NCBI GenBank assembly: GCA_026419785.1
Contig: JAODTK010004087.1
Coordinates: 310,001 to 374,000, forward strand
Reading direction: 5' to 3'
From: Sclerodactyla briareus
Taxonomy: Eukaryota; Echinodermata; Holothuroidea; Dendrochirotida; Sclerodactylidae
DNA: 64,000 bases
Below, piece after piece: positions 49,501-61,189 of this stretch. Made by a program: the position numbers and the translations under genes. Position 1 is the stretch's first letter; every line of letters begins with the position of its first letter. The notes under the pieces are model-generated. The model had not been told where the DNA came from. It saw nothing but the letters and a program-made list of their open reading frames with translations, and ran no database searches.

Positions 49501-51324
49501 CCTTGAACAATCACATGGCCTCGACTGCTGAGGATAATCTGGATGTGCTCTACGAAACTAATCATGCCAGATCGACAAGACATGGGATGGTGGGTAATTT
49601 TCTGCCAATATGGGAGTCAGGCGACTAATTCATTGGATATTAAAAGGGATATCCAAGGGCCAAAAATAACAGTTGGACCTTAAGTGTGCCAATCTGTTAT
49701 CAGAAAATTTCTGAAAAATTTATAATAGGACCTGTGGGCGAGGGGCCATGGCACAAAAAGTTGGCCCCATATTTTGCATCTAGGAAAGGCCTATTCAGTG
49801 ATTAGAGGGTCTTAAATTTTCAACATTCTCTCCATAAGCTTCCCAACAACAAATGGTGGTGCACTAGGCAGATGGCAACATTCTGATGACCCCCACCCAA
49901 AAAAATTTGCCTCCGAAACTGCACTTCCTGACTTTCTGGTTGTGCTTCGAGGAGTTCTAGTAGTCGTAAACTGATGGTGCCCTGAGTCATATGCATGATT
50001 AATAACAGTGACAACCTGCAAGGAAAACCAGACAACCAAACTTAACCAGGAACCTCTTTACAAATGTTGTCATTTCCCAAGGGTGCTAGTAAAGTTTCTG
50101 GGTTCTCTTAAATGGGGGGTTAGTTGGTAGGGTACTGGAAACTCCATGTTGATGAAACCTGGAACATGTCACCACAGAACTAGTACCATTCACTCCCTTC
50201 ACAGAGTAGGTAATCCATGCTCCGGTACCGGTACCCTCATCATCTGACCCTAATATATTGAACAATCACCCTCTTGAATTGTGGGAGCACATATGTCATT
50301 GGTCATGGATGTGAAATAATTTTATGATGGAACAGGGAACATAGAGGGCTTGGCAGCTGCAGCAAGGGGATAAATTACAAGATGGATCCAATCCAGTCTA
50401 ACGAATAGAATAGCAGTGCGTGAGTTTTAGTAAAAGCCAGTGATGTGACCTTTACTGACCCCTGATGTTCTCAGAATGACCTTCAACATTTCAAAACTCA
50501 TTAGTTTGATTTCAATACATATTATTATCAAAGTTGGGTAAATTGACTTTGGCCAGAGCTGGTTATAGGAGATGGCATTTTTCTAATTTTGCACACTATG
50601 TACAGTGATGTTCATGGAAAAACAAAGTCATCAGGAGAGGGGGGAACACCCACGTTCATCTATCTTTTATCTGGAAGTCATAACCCAAAAATGAACCCCC
50701 CAAAAACATTGTTCAAAAGTAAGCTTGAAAGTTGTTCACATGCATCACCATTTGCATGCACCTTTGATCTGCAAAAGCAAACACTTTCCAAAGGGAGGGG
50801 GACCCTGGGCATGCTCTATGTGCCCCCTGGTATGGTAATGAATTATGGAAAGGCCATCATATGCATCACCCAAATTTTGGCAAATTGATATGAGAGGGGG
50901 GGGGGAGAGGTTCAGGGGGGTTTTTCATTCCAATCCCGATCAATTGTACATCAGTTCCTATCTTCCTGTCCCCACCTCAGTGGAATTAAGCCTTATTTGT
51001 GTCCACCATAAAAACCAGCTCTATGTGGTCCCCTCACTGTGTATGTATATACCTCATACAGTCAAGCAGCGGTATTGCATCGACTAGTCTAGAACACCTG
51101 TGCTGCAATAACCTAACCTCAGCAAACTCTTGGGTTGGATTTAATGTCTCAGAGCAAACCTACATTTCCTATCTGTGGTGAATCCCCCTTTCAGGCAACA
51201 ACTAAATAACAGTAAACATATGAGTGGGACGGGAAGCAAACACCCTGCGGTCGTCGAGCTTAGACTCAACCTTTAGCACCGGGAAAGTAATGAAACAGAC
51301 ACTTACCAGCCCCTGGTAAAATAG
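46571..51324. other. Gene-free stretch
   Basis: No conserved coding region. Two C-rich tracts lie near 46689-46718, one at 48251-48266, and a G-rich run near 50896. A self-complementary GGTACCGGTACC lies near 50223. Nothing supports a gene. Confidence 0.45.
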
Positions 51325-51735
51325 TAGATTATCAGACTGTACAGGGAGGATTATCTCTTTGTGTGGCAAGGCTTCCAGCTTGGGGCAAATTCAGGCTGCT
51401 GGTGGGGCACAAGGCCTGTTGCCAGCAGTGTGTATATTGCTACAACCCAAGTCTCCGGTGTTTTGAACTGGAGTCCATATACAGCATTCAACACAGTGTG
51501 GCATGCTGTATATATTCAGATGGAAGCCGACCGTTTTTCTGTTTTTCCCCATCTTACCTACTGCAACTAGCCCTGGAGAAGAGAGCTAGTGAAAGGGGGG
51601 GGGGAAGGTGCAAAAGCCCACACATTTTGGTGTGATGCTCTCATTGGACTTCAGCCTTTTCACAATAATAAGATTGTTCAAACTTTTAACATGATTCCAG
51701 GTTAAACAACATTGCCCTTACCCCCTCCCTCTAAA
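51325..51735 (+). repeat. Local duplication, copy 1 (524-bp offset)
   Basis: Begins TAGATTATCAGACTGTACAG and includes a stretch of about 65 bp (GGCAAGGCTTCCAGCTTGGG to GTTGCCAGCAG) that recurs with a single difference in copy 2. It then passes through ACACAGTGTGGCAT, TAGCCCTGGAGAAGAGA, a G run and CATTACCCCCTC blocks shared with copy 2. There is no clear coding content. Confidence 0.88.
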
Positions 51736-51848
51736 ATTATTCCCAAACACACATTATGGTAATCATTAGCGGATACCTACAGTTATAAACTACACCAGTT
51801 CCTGCCTCCTGACCGGGATTTTGCCATATACAGCAACCCCAAACAGAG

Positions 51849-52235
51849 TAGATTATCAGACTGTACAGGAAGGATTAACTCTTTGTGTGGCAAGGCTTCC
51901 AGCTTGGGGCAAATTTAGGCTGCTGGTGGGGCACAAGGCCTGTTGCCAGCAGGTTTCATTTGCACAACTAGGTACTCATGTGGTACTGAACCTAAAATTG
52001 TCCATACACCAGCACCACAAAACAGTGTGGCATTGTGTATATATACGGAGGAAGCGACTGTCTCTTAATCTTTAACTAACGACTACACCTAGCCCTGGAG
52101 AAGAGAACCTAGGGGAGGGAGGGGGGGGGGGGGGGAGGTTGCAAAGCCTCAGCATTTCCACACAGTGGATTCGTCCAGTCTTTTCACGCAGATTCCCGTT
52201 ACAACATGACCATTACCCCCTCTTTTCCTCTAAAA
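51849..52235 (+). repeat. Local duplication, copy 2
   Basis: Same block order as 51325-51735 in direct orientation. Identity is very high in the first 100 bp and much lower afterwards, so either the 5' block is under constraint or gene conversion has kept it alike. The G tract at 52121-52135 corresponds to the shorter one near 51595. Confidence 0.88.
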
Positions 52236-52712
52236 AGAGTAGAATTACATCTTGGTGGGAAATATAACTGAAGGGTAGGCGAGTGGGGTTGCCAGTGGTT
52301 AGCTCTTGTTTTCCGCCAGATTAGGAGCTAAGACATATGACTCAGGCATATGCTGTACAGGTAATGCGGCTACAGTGAACTCCTACATTTCTGCAATTTT
52401 TGCATTCAATTGTCCGTCAGGGTTCTAGAAGAATGTAGAAAATTTTTCAAATTCCCTAACCCCTCTCCCAGACCAGCAGATCAAATGGTTGGTATGTTTC
52501 ATTGGCCTACAACATCTCCATTCAAAACTAATACTAAACCAACTGTCTCCCCCCCCCCTCCAATCCTTCTCTGTGGGCTATTGGTTGGTTGTAAACATAG
52601 CAATTATTTAACCTGCCCACCAAGGGGGTAAAAGGGTGAATGCAGGACGATTCTCCAGTGATTTGGAAGAGTTTCTCTTACAAAAATTTCCTCTGGCACT
52701 TTACACTCCAAT

Positions 52713-53270
52713 TAGATGGTCACATTATACTTATCTCCCTTCGAAATATTGCCCTTAACTTTAAAGGGATCTGCCGGGACACATCCCGCGATGTATAGAC
52801 ACACCATATCATGGGGGGTTCTGTTCAAAATCATGTTACTCTACATGGCCGCTGGATGAGGGAAGCTGAGAGCTAACAACCTTTGCATTAACCTTTCCTC
52901 TCTCCCAAGGGATCAATGTTTGGTTTATGTTTTACCTCACATCAGAGAACAGGATGGGAAGGCGAGGTTATCCTGTGTTGATGAGGGAGCAGGTGGAGGG
53001 GGCACAGGGGGCCGCTTAATGTCACATGGCACCTAGCAAGATAGGAAGTGTTTAGGCTGCTGGGGAACCTAGAGAAGCGCTTACAAACAACCAACATGAA
53101 TTTAATAGTTGGAAGAGTGACAGAGGCAGGCTGTAAGTAACTGTCGAGATGGTGCCATTGACAGAATTGTTCAGGTGAACTGAATGACCTTGACAAAGCT
53201 TGCAAATGGAAGACATGAGGAGAGTCAATTTTGGCGGAGAAGGGGGACAACACATTTTATCAGAAGAGTT
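52713..53270 (+). repeat. Local duplication, long copy (blocks A, middle, B, end)
   Basis: Block A (52713-52892) starts TAGATGGTCACATTATACTT and ends CTAACAACCTTTGCATTA. Then come about 260 unique bases, block B (53153-53234; CATTGACAGAATTGTTCAGG to GAGTCAATTTTGG), and TTATCAGAAGAGTT at 53257. All three anchor blocks recur in the same order at 53273-53674. Confidence 0.85.
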
Positions 53271-53272
53271 TT

Positions 53273-53674
53273 TAGATGGTCATATTATACTTATCCTCCC
53301 TTCGAAATATTGCCCGTAAATTTTAAAGCGATGCCTGGGAAACGATCCGCGATGTAAAAGACACACTATATCATGGGGGTATGGTTCAAATATTATTACT
53401 CTACTGCCGCCTGATGCAGGTATGCTAAGTAGCTAACAACCTTTGCATTACCCTCATATTGTGTCATTGACAGAATTATTCAGGTGACCGAATGACCTTG
53501 ACAAAGCTTGCAAATGGCAGGCATAGAGGAGAGTCAATTTTGGTAGTGTTATGTATTAGTAGCAGTGGCAGGTCTGCTGGAGGAGGGGGTGAGTTGGGGG
53601 GGGATACCAGAATGGGGGAGGTGCCCTTTGATAGGTGCCAACGAGAGGGACTACGCAGAATTATCAGAAGAGTT
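53273..53674 (+). repeat. Local duplication, short copy (middle segment missing)
   Basis: Block A' (53273-53452, 180 bp like A) is followed after only about 10 bases by B' (53463-53543), then TTATCAGAAGAGTT at 53661 after a G-rich insert. The copy therefore lacks the roughly 260-bp middle of the long copy, either because of a deletion here or an insertion there. Confidence 0.85.
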
Positions 53675-55959
53675 GCCAAAGGAATTCTGGGTGTGACTTT
53701 CCCATACAGAACAGTACTCGTCAAGATTGTTCTATGCTCACCCAGTATCGATGGAATGCTAGGGTCTAGCGCCAGTTTCTTCAGGTGGTAGTACATGCCA
53801 TAGTGGTGACGTTGTCGTCGTAGTATGTTATGCACCCATTTGTTTTTTCCTCTAGTCTCCCATTCCTTAAAAGAGAATGAAAGTCAGGAAATATCTTTAC
53901 ATATATGAAGCAGCAGGGTGTGCTAGGAACATTATACAAAAAAATTTCCATTCAAAAATATGTTCCCTACCCAAGTTATATGCATTCAAAACAAAGAGAT
54001 GGGCGCTGCCATTTTCCCTCCAGGTGAATGGCAGGCGACTTGAACAAGTCTAATTATGATGTCACACAACCCCTACCAGCTGGCATTTTATATATTTCTT
54101 CATTTTTTCCACCTATCATTCACATGACTGTGCACAACAATGTACCCTTTTTATATTGATTCACTGGAAGGTATAATGCACAGAAAAAATTAAGACTTAA
54201 TTGGATCGAATCTATGCCACACAATCTTAGAATTGATTTGATCACAATCTTAGAATTACAGAACAGAAGCCTCTCGAGTACAAGTGTGGTTGGGGTAAAA
54301 ACAATCCTTATCAAAATGGCAGCGTCGTCGTTTCATTCAAAGTGGACATATCTCGAAAGTACGCATAATTTTAGATGAAATTTGGGAAGGATGTTCATGA
54401 CATGATGGTCTCTCATTTAAAATATCAGTTCACTTTTCCAAATTTCTACTTCATTCTCCTTTAACAAACACCCGGTGAGGGTCCAATCAATGATTGTGTT
54501 CAGACAACTCGCAATCAAGTTTGAGCAAGGCATGTGTTGTTTTGTATGTTTCACACACACACATAAATAAAGATATTGTGACATGGAACAAAACGCCACT
54601 ACATGATAGGTTTCACCGTAGGTTGATGCTCACATTGTGGACTTAGGGATGGCACACCTGTAATTTCATATGGATGGCCAGCTCAAGACAATTACAACCC
54701 TCTCCTAAAGTCACCTCTCATGACGAATGGAGAATACCACAGGCCTTTTCAACCATGCAACCTCAATGACAATCTCAGTTCAAGTACTATGTTCAACGAT
54801 CAGAATAGGGCATTTCGTCTAAAATCTCGATGCTCAGCATGAGAGAGGAAATACCATGGAGTGGGCAACTACATGCCATCAATTGGAAAGGAAATTGTCC
54901 CACCATCACAAAAAAAAGCTTGTTGTCTCGTAGCAACTGGGTAAAAGCAACCTTTTCATGATTGTCACAACCAGAAAACACCCCCAGTTCGATTCTATAT
55001 GTATATTACAAGTATATAGTATGCTTTCGTTATAACAAACAGCACGGTATATTTTCGCCAGGTCAGCCTTCACCCTCATGACGCTGATTCTCTGCAAATA
55101 CCGTATACAAACACTCACCAAGGACAAATGGTTTCACCCAATAAATTTGACCATGATATGACCTGGAAGCCCACGCCACATACATTGCGTCATTCAGATA
55201 CATATGAGGGCAATTAGTATGGACAGACCACGGCTGACATACTAATTTTGCATTTTTTGCCATCATATTCCGGCATATAGGAATACTGGCATTTGACTGA
55301 TAAATTGATTTAATTGCCTCCGGTGGTGGAAAGCAAATGGGAAAAAAAACACACACATCGTCCCCCTTTACAAATTTTCATTTCATACAAAGGCCAATAT
55401 CCCAGTGGCAGCCCAGGATGTTTGTCCTGCAGCTGTCGGGGTTACTCTCTTTGCATGTAGGCTGTCACCAACAGCTAATCATTATGCGTGCTCATGTGGC
55501 TTGGTTTGTTCACACTTTGTAATCTTTTCAAGTGTGGAGGCGGACACCGCAGGACTCTGTTGAAGTACCCCACCCCCCTCTGATCGGATGCAGACACACG
55601 AACGGACCTAAATAGAAAAACAATCAAAACTTGATATTTTATGTGGGGCATGGCCATGAGCTTTGTTCCGCTGCCTGCGAAGAAAGAAGGCAAGCAACAG
55701 CATTCGTAGGGTGTGGCATCTTGGAAGAAATGCATTTCCCAGCAGTCAGTATTGATTTGTGGGAGTAGGGTGGAATATTTTACTATGGTTGAAACATAAC
55801 CATTTGTCCTTCCTGAGCACATACTGAAGAATGTATCTAGTCTAGGACTAGGTCTATGGTAGCCACAATTCAAAAGACGACAGTGGGCACTTCGAACTAA
55901 GGATTACAAGGATTACCAGGCACTTCATTTTTGTGGGCCACCTTTGGTACTGGGCTAGT

Positions 55960-55960
<1 letters not shown>
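53675..55960. other. Gene-free stretch
   Basis: AT-rich DNA without recognisable coding, apart from a direct repeat of an ATCTTAGAATT string near 54226 and 54246. Nothing else is supported. Confidence 0.4.

Positions 55961-55993
<33 letters not shown>
55961..55993. repeat. TA dinucleotide microsatellite
   Basis: About 15 TA units, followed by a GATA/GACA-rich imperfect stretch to about 56032. It directly abuts the repeat described next and may be that element's simple-sequence tail. Confidence 0.9.
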
Positions 55994-55996
<3 letters not shown>

Positions 55997-56032
55997 GATA
56001 GACAGATAGAAAACAGAAAATAGATATAGATA

Positions 56033-56290
56033 GGCTCGAGGCATGAACTGTACAACAATAATGCTACGTTGAGATGAGATATGGTGCGAAGCTTTCGAGC
56101 AATACAAGCTCTTCTTCAGTGCAGTTGATCACAGCAGTGATCCTGTAGTGGTAACTAGAGGAGTAAAGTGCTGGAAAATATTATACATATATCTATGGAT
56201 ATATATAACATGATTCAATTCCAAATATACACCGAATGAGTGTGTAAAGTAAAGAGTCGGAGGCAGACATGAGCATTCTGTATTTGTGCA
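56033..56290 (-). repeat. Dispersed-element fragment with a hammerhead-like core (possibly Penelope-like)
   Basis: On the minus strand, CTGAAGA (56119-56113) is followed by A, a GAGC...GCTC hairpin with a seven-base loop, then GAAA (56096-56093). This matches the CUGANGA - stem II - GAAA core of hammerhead ribozymes apart from one extra A beside stem II. Penelope-like retroelements and other animal repeats carry such motifs next to simple TA tracts (family knowledge). Stem I, stem III and the cleavage triplet are not convincingly paired here, so an active ribozyme is not claimed. The element assignment is a guess. Confidence 0.3.
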
Positions 56291-56339
56291 ATGGAGAATT
56301 GGCAAAGTGAGGTGAGGTGCTGTTTAATTCTTTTAAATA

Positions 56340-56510
56340 AGTCCGCACTCAGCTACACCGGCCTGTTCATTGTTGTAAGTACGCATGCTCGCCACTCACA
56401 CAGTGTAGGTATAGACCAGATTCTACCAATAGCTTTATCACTACAGCCTGTTCTCGGACTGTTGTCACGCTTTGAAAACTAAACCAATTGTCCCATGTTG
56501 ATATAGATGT
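56340..56510 (+). repeat. Dispersed repeat, copy 1
   Basis: Shares with 58225-58390 the ordered blocks TTGTAAGT, GCATG, GGTATA, ATAGCT, TACAGCCT, CTGT and CAC, and then an AAACCAAT/AAACAAAT block before CCCATG or CCATG. Divergence is around a third by eye. Both are in direct orientation about 1.9 kb apart, suggesting an old duplication or two copies of one element. Confidence 0.6.
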
Positions 56511-56999
56511 GTGTGACGTCTGTTAGATTGTTAGATCAAGATGGGCATTAACATACCATATTGTATGGTTATGTGCATATATGGAAACTAACAGTAAAAC
56601 TAACATCGACTAAAACGCACCCTTTGTTATTATTGATACGTATGGGGGGAAAATCAGTGGAGCCTGTGCTGTTGGAGGGTAATTTTGCAGTGGGCCTGCA
56701 GGGTTTCAAAACAATGTTCTGCACACTGTTGGAGGAAACTCGAACTGTCAGTGTACCTCTACGACCTATGACCCCCTCCAACACATCGGTATTAGCATGC
56801 ATAACGGTAAACATAATTAAGGCCTCAAGGATTGTCACTTTTATTAGGGTGGTATAAAAAAAAGTCATGGTGGTCCAATATTTCTGTTTTTTTTTAATAC
56901 CAAAACCACACCGAACCTTTTCTTCGACATTGGGGAGTTGCACTAAACTGCCCCACTCCCCTCCACCATCCAATACCCAAAAGTACCACCATGCTCGAG

Positions 57000-58224
57000 T
57001 AACATACAATTCTGATGATAGATTGCCTAACACCAGCAATACATATTTTCACCACCTGCACAATTTTCCGCTTCAGTTTATAGCAATTAACAGGTCTGTT
57101 TCGTATTTAGGCCATAAACAAATGGAAAGTGGGGTTAGGAGGTCTGTGTGGTTCAGAGGCTCGTTTCGATTCGTGTTGATGATAAGACATCCAACCTTTA
57201 CCTTGAGACTGTCTGCTATGCACTTTTGTAGCGAAGTTCATTTGTAGGCTACATGACCACATCTGGCCTTGTTGGTATTTATAGCCACAGAGGAACTATT
57301 TATAGCCATATCAGGTGGTGTATGTTGGGGTTAATCCAATATAAAAGATGTGCCCTATGGTACTGGTGTAGTGTTATGTATCTGACCCGTACAGGACCGA
57401 CTAATATAAAACAGATACCAAAGATGGGTAGGCAATGTGAGGACCTTGGAAAATGCATCCAGTGTCCTTCTCAGTACATAGTTAGTAAATATGATTTTAT
57501 TTTTGGACTGTCCATTTTATATATGGTAGCCAAACCCTCAGCTGATCCGAGTATCAGCTTTTGCCAAAATTCTGGGGAACTGCAGGTCCCCTGTAAATGC
57601 AGTCATTGAGGAACGAGTATTTTTTGTTTGAAACTGGGTAACAAACAAACTAATGGGATTTGGGTAAAAACCTTTAACCGATTGAAGAAGAATGTATTTA
57701 TGTTTTCTTGTCAATATTTCTTTCCATCCTTCTGGCAATACTAAGGTCAAAATTGCCGCACCTACACCTACTGTTGTGGTCTCGACGGCCTCACAATACA
57801 TGAACACACAAAACACACGATAGAGAATACTTCAAGAAATGATTCATTGACTAGTAAGCATCGGTTGTGGGCTTAGGGTTATTCTTTAAAAACACCGCTC
57901 TCAAATTAAGTCAGGGGCGACCAACAAACAATGGCTGTGTGAAGCCCATGGAACATTATTCTACCGGTATTGTTGCGTGCTCTTTTATGTGGCTGGTGGC
58001 TCAGTAGACGGTTGATAAACACCACTAAACCCATTATGATGGGTGTAAAAAATACTGACATATAGGTTTAACATGAGAACAGGCATATATTGTAATGTAA
58101 CAAACTAAATGAGAGTATTTTATCAGTGCGAGGCGACAATGTATTCCAAGGCAGGCCATTAGGGTGGGCTGGATGGGGAAGCCTTCATGTCTACTGGGGT
58201 AATAGGTGGGTGAAATGTGGGATC
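57000..58224. other. Gene-free stretch between two dispersed repeat copies
   Basis: Frames of up to 126 codons exist (56867-57247, 57253-57609), but they have no family features. The passage 57975-58045 (CTCTTTTATGTGGCTGG, AACACCACTAAACC) is loosely similar to 59255-59340, so the duplication may extend beyond the 170-bp core. Confidence 0.35.
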
Positions 58225-58390
58225 AGACCATTGCACTGTTGTAAGTGTGCATGGTGCATGCTCCCACTAAATACTTGAGGGGTATACCAAGATTCCCCCC
58301 ATAGCTCTATTATTACAGCCTTCAAACTGTCACCATGCATTCCAAATTCGAAACAAATCATTCCATGTATAACTATTTTATTGTGATAGT
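58225..58390 (+). repeat. Dispersed repeat, copy 2
   Basis: Counterpart of 56340-56510: TTGTAAGTGTGCATG, GGGGTATACCAAGATTC, CATAGCTCTATTATTACAGC, CTGTCACCATGCATTCC. Same orientation as copy 1. Confidence 0.6.
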
Positions 58391-60411
58391 ATGGGGGAAC
58401 ATATCTATATCTGTATGAAGTTTTTGGTACTAGTAAATGTGTTATTTTCATCATTTCATCATGGAGTTTTGAAAATGGTTTTGCAATGTTTTCCTGCAAC
58501 GGTCAAACTCTCTTTCTTTGACACATCAAATGTGGTCTCATCTCATCAACTGTTCCAATGAACAGGGCTTGTAGGGGCAGTTTGAATGTGAGCATGGATG
58601 ACTCAATTAACCCTTGAAGGACAACGCAATACAGCATAGGTTATCCGTAGAGATGGAAAACTGTAGCTATAGGTTTATCCCCATGTCAATAGGATGTTCC
58701 TATGTGGAACTATCGGCCTTCAAAGTTTGATCCATTATGCCAAAAAATTTGGGAGAATCCCAATTGTGCAATATGCATGACGTCACTGGGAAGTTAATTT
58801 CATGTATTACATGTTTCATTTTGTTGGATAATCAACATTTAGCAGAGTTCTGTTGTCTTATTCTTTCACCAAGTAACCATCAACATTTACCACCCCCTAA
58901 TCAATCCTCTCCCATAGACTACTTTTGAAGTGAAAATGTGTGTGATTGGCAATAGGAACAAAGATTTGTCGCAGGTTGTGGGCAAGTATGTGACATATCA
59001 TTTATTATGCTGATGGGATTCTTTTTTGATTTTGTGCAATACACAGGCACAAACGTCAAAAGACTGTTAAATCCATAAACGGAAAGTTGTATGAATTTCG
59101 GGTTTGGACGACACATTCAGTGTCTGTCCAGCTAATATATTAACCTCTACATAATTCATCATGCTTCAACTGTTCAATCCCAAAAAAAACCCCCAGACAA
59201 GGATGTCGAGATAATAGCCTAGTACAGACTTGGTGACATATCACTGTGGGTAGTCTTTTATGCGGTTGGACAGCACTACTGATCAAACCAGGGTGGTCTC
59301 CCACCTCCCAGGAATCAACAAATACCACTAAACTAATCTTGATGATTAATAGAAACATAACAATGGGTATAGGAATTCCAGGCAGCAAACCATTATGTAG
59401 GTCAATGACCATGGAATTGTCCCCATTCTGACCACCATTCAATGCACCACGGGCCCAACAAAAAGTTTTATTCCTGATGATAGTTGAGGTAGTCATAGAA
59501 ACAAAAGGACAAGGGTGTGAAGGAGCATACAAAAATTTTCCATAACCCCATGCTCCATGGTCCATAGTATCAGCGATGACTAAAATAGGCTGAGTGTGAT
59601 TACATTATCCTAGGTCATTCTGCTAAATTTGTGAGAAATCATGTCATCTTGAAAGGGATTGATTGCCCTACTTTTGGGAAAATTTGCATGTCGCCCAAAC
59701 TTGCCCATTCAGGCTCTCACTTTCCTACTCGGGGAGACACGAGCCCCCACCACAAAAGTATAATTCCAAGTTCTGCCAAATATGAATTTACATATTACAC
59801 GATCCTTCTTTTACAAAATTATGACAAATGCTTACACCTACCAGTCTCTCATGTTATCATACATATAGTGGCTCCATTATGAAACTATGAGCCTAATCAT
59901 GACCTAACTGAATATTTCTACCTAAGTTAATTTAGATTTCAAGACCAGCGAAGCCGTAGCACAAAACCACGATTCAAACAGCCTAGAATACACGACTTTT
60001 GAAAGCCTGGAGACCAATTGGCTAGTTATTACCTGCTGTTATGTTTGTGGCGATAATAGGACAATTGTTTCTCTGTAAGGCAGACAGCCACGAAGTTACA
60101 TATACACAAAAAGTATCATGATGCGGAAGGCCCCATGTAATAGGCATTCAGGAGAGATTCCACTCATCGAAACATACTCAGATTAAAGCACATACATTTT
60201 TTTTCATGTGTGTGTAATTGCGTATAGGTTCAAATTATATGAATTACTCTAAATTTGTGTGTAGATATATCCACTGTTTTATGGGGTTCACCTATGGTCC
60301 AAAACCAGTCCTAGTGAATAATTATGACAAGTGGCTTGTGCAGACTGTACAACCTCTGGGACCAGGGGAGTGCAGACCTTCCTTTTGGGGAGGTTTGTAC
60401 CCCTATTTTCT
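58391..60411. other. Gene-free stretch
   Basis: No recognisable protein or RNA gene. The composition is AT-rich with ordinary low complexity. The largest frame (minus strand 59140-59565) shows no domain. Confidence 0.4.
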
Positions 60412-60463
60412 GTCGACTACCATGCTGAGTTTGCCGACTACCATGCTGAATTTGCCGACTACA
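60412..60463 (+). repeat. 21-bp minisatellite, about 2.5 units
   Basis: GTCGACTACCATGCTGAGTT and GCCGACTACCATGCTGAATT are adjacent 21-bp units (third T included), followed by a partial GCCGACTACA. Because the unit is a multiple of three, it yields an in-frame heptad in one open frame (60218-60562), which otherwise has no sign of being coding. Confidence 0.85.
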
Positions 60464-60765
60464 CGCCGCTTCACATATAGAGGAAAATGCGCAAAAGTCC
60501 CGCAACATGTGTTGTTTGGACCACTGTTGGTTAGCAGGCGGGGGGGCGGTGTGTTTGAATAATGGGCCGTGCCACCAGCAGATGGGGGACACAGAGGCAG
60601 AGCTTTTTTTTTTTTTTAATAAGGTACGCGCAGATCTCCACGATGCGTATTTAACGTCGGCTCAGTTGCATCTAAAGTAGTTGTATGCTTATCTGGGGCA
60701 CTGGGGTGGCATATCAGTTAGTATAGTGCAGAGTAGTGTACTATCTGAGCGGAGCGCAACCTTTG

Positions 60766-60840
60766 CGTTGGCGCGGAGCGTTCTAGATAGTTTTTGGTTT
60801 TGTGAGCCCACCCAGATGGCAGGAAACGGCTCTTCCCAAG
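60766..60840 (+). repeat. Dispersed repeat, copy 2 (shared with 6680-6750)
   Basis: TTGGCGCGGAGCGTTCTAGA, then CCCAGATGGCAGGA and a final CTCTTCCC align with the copy near 6680. Just before it, the motif GAGCGGAGCGCAACCTTTGC is a partial internal repeat of GGCGCGGAGCG. Probably a fragment of an unidentified transposon family. Confidence 0.6.
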
Positions 60841-61189
60841 TGTTTGAGCAAGCATGGCAATGAAGTGAATTTTCCCCTCTACCGCGATTCAGATGCCAAA
60901 CACACTCTAACCTCTTTACCGGCCCTTCCAATTTTCACTTTTAAAATGGGCGGCTGAATTTTCAGTCCCGTCCCAACATTTTCATTAGTTGGTTAGACCA
61001 AACTTCAGTGAAGAAGGACTCTAGACGGACTGAGACGTCGGATTCTCCACTGAAATTCGTGACCTGAACGTTTCTTGCCTTGATTGCACTGGACATTCAA
61101 TTCAAGAAGGATGTGATCCGCTTTCAACTGACATTGTATCTTTAGACGGAAATTTCATTCAATCATTTCAAGAGAGTTCCTTCAATTTG

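Noticed and set aside
60218-60562. 114-codon frame with an in-frame heptad repeat as a small repetitive protein gene.
   Set aside because: The heptad is simply the 21-bp minisatellite; the rest has no coding signature.
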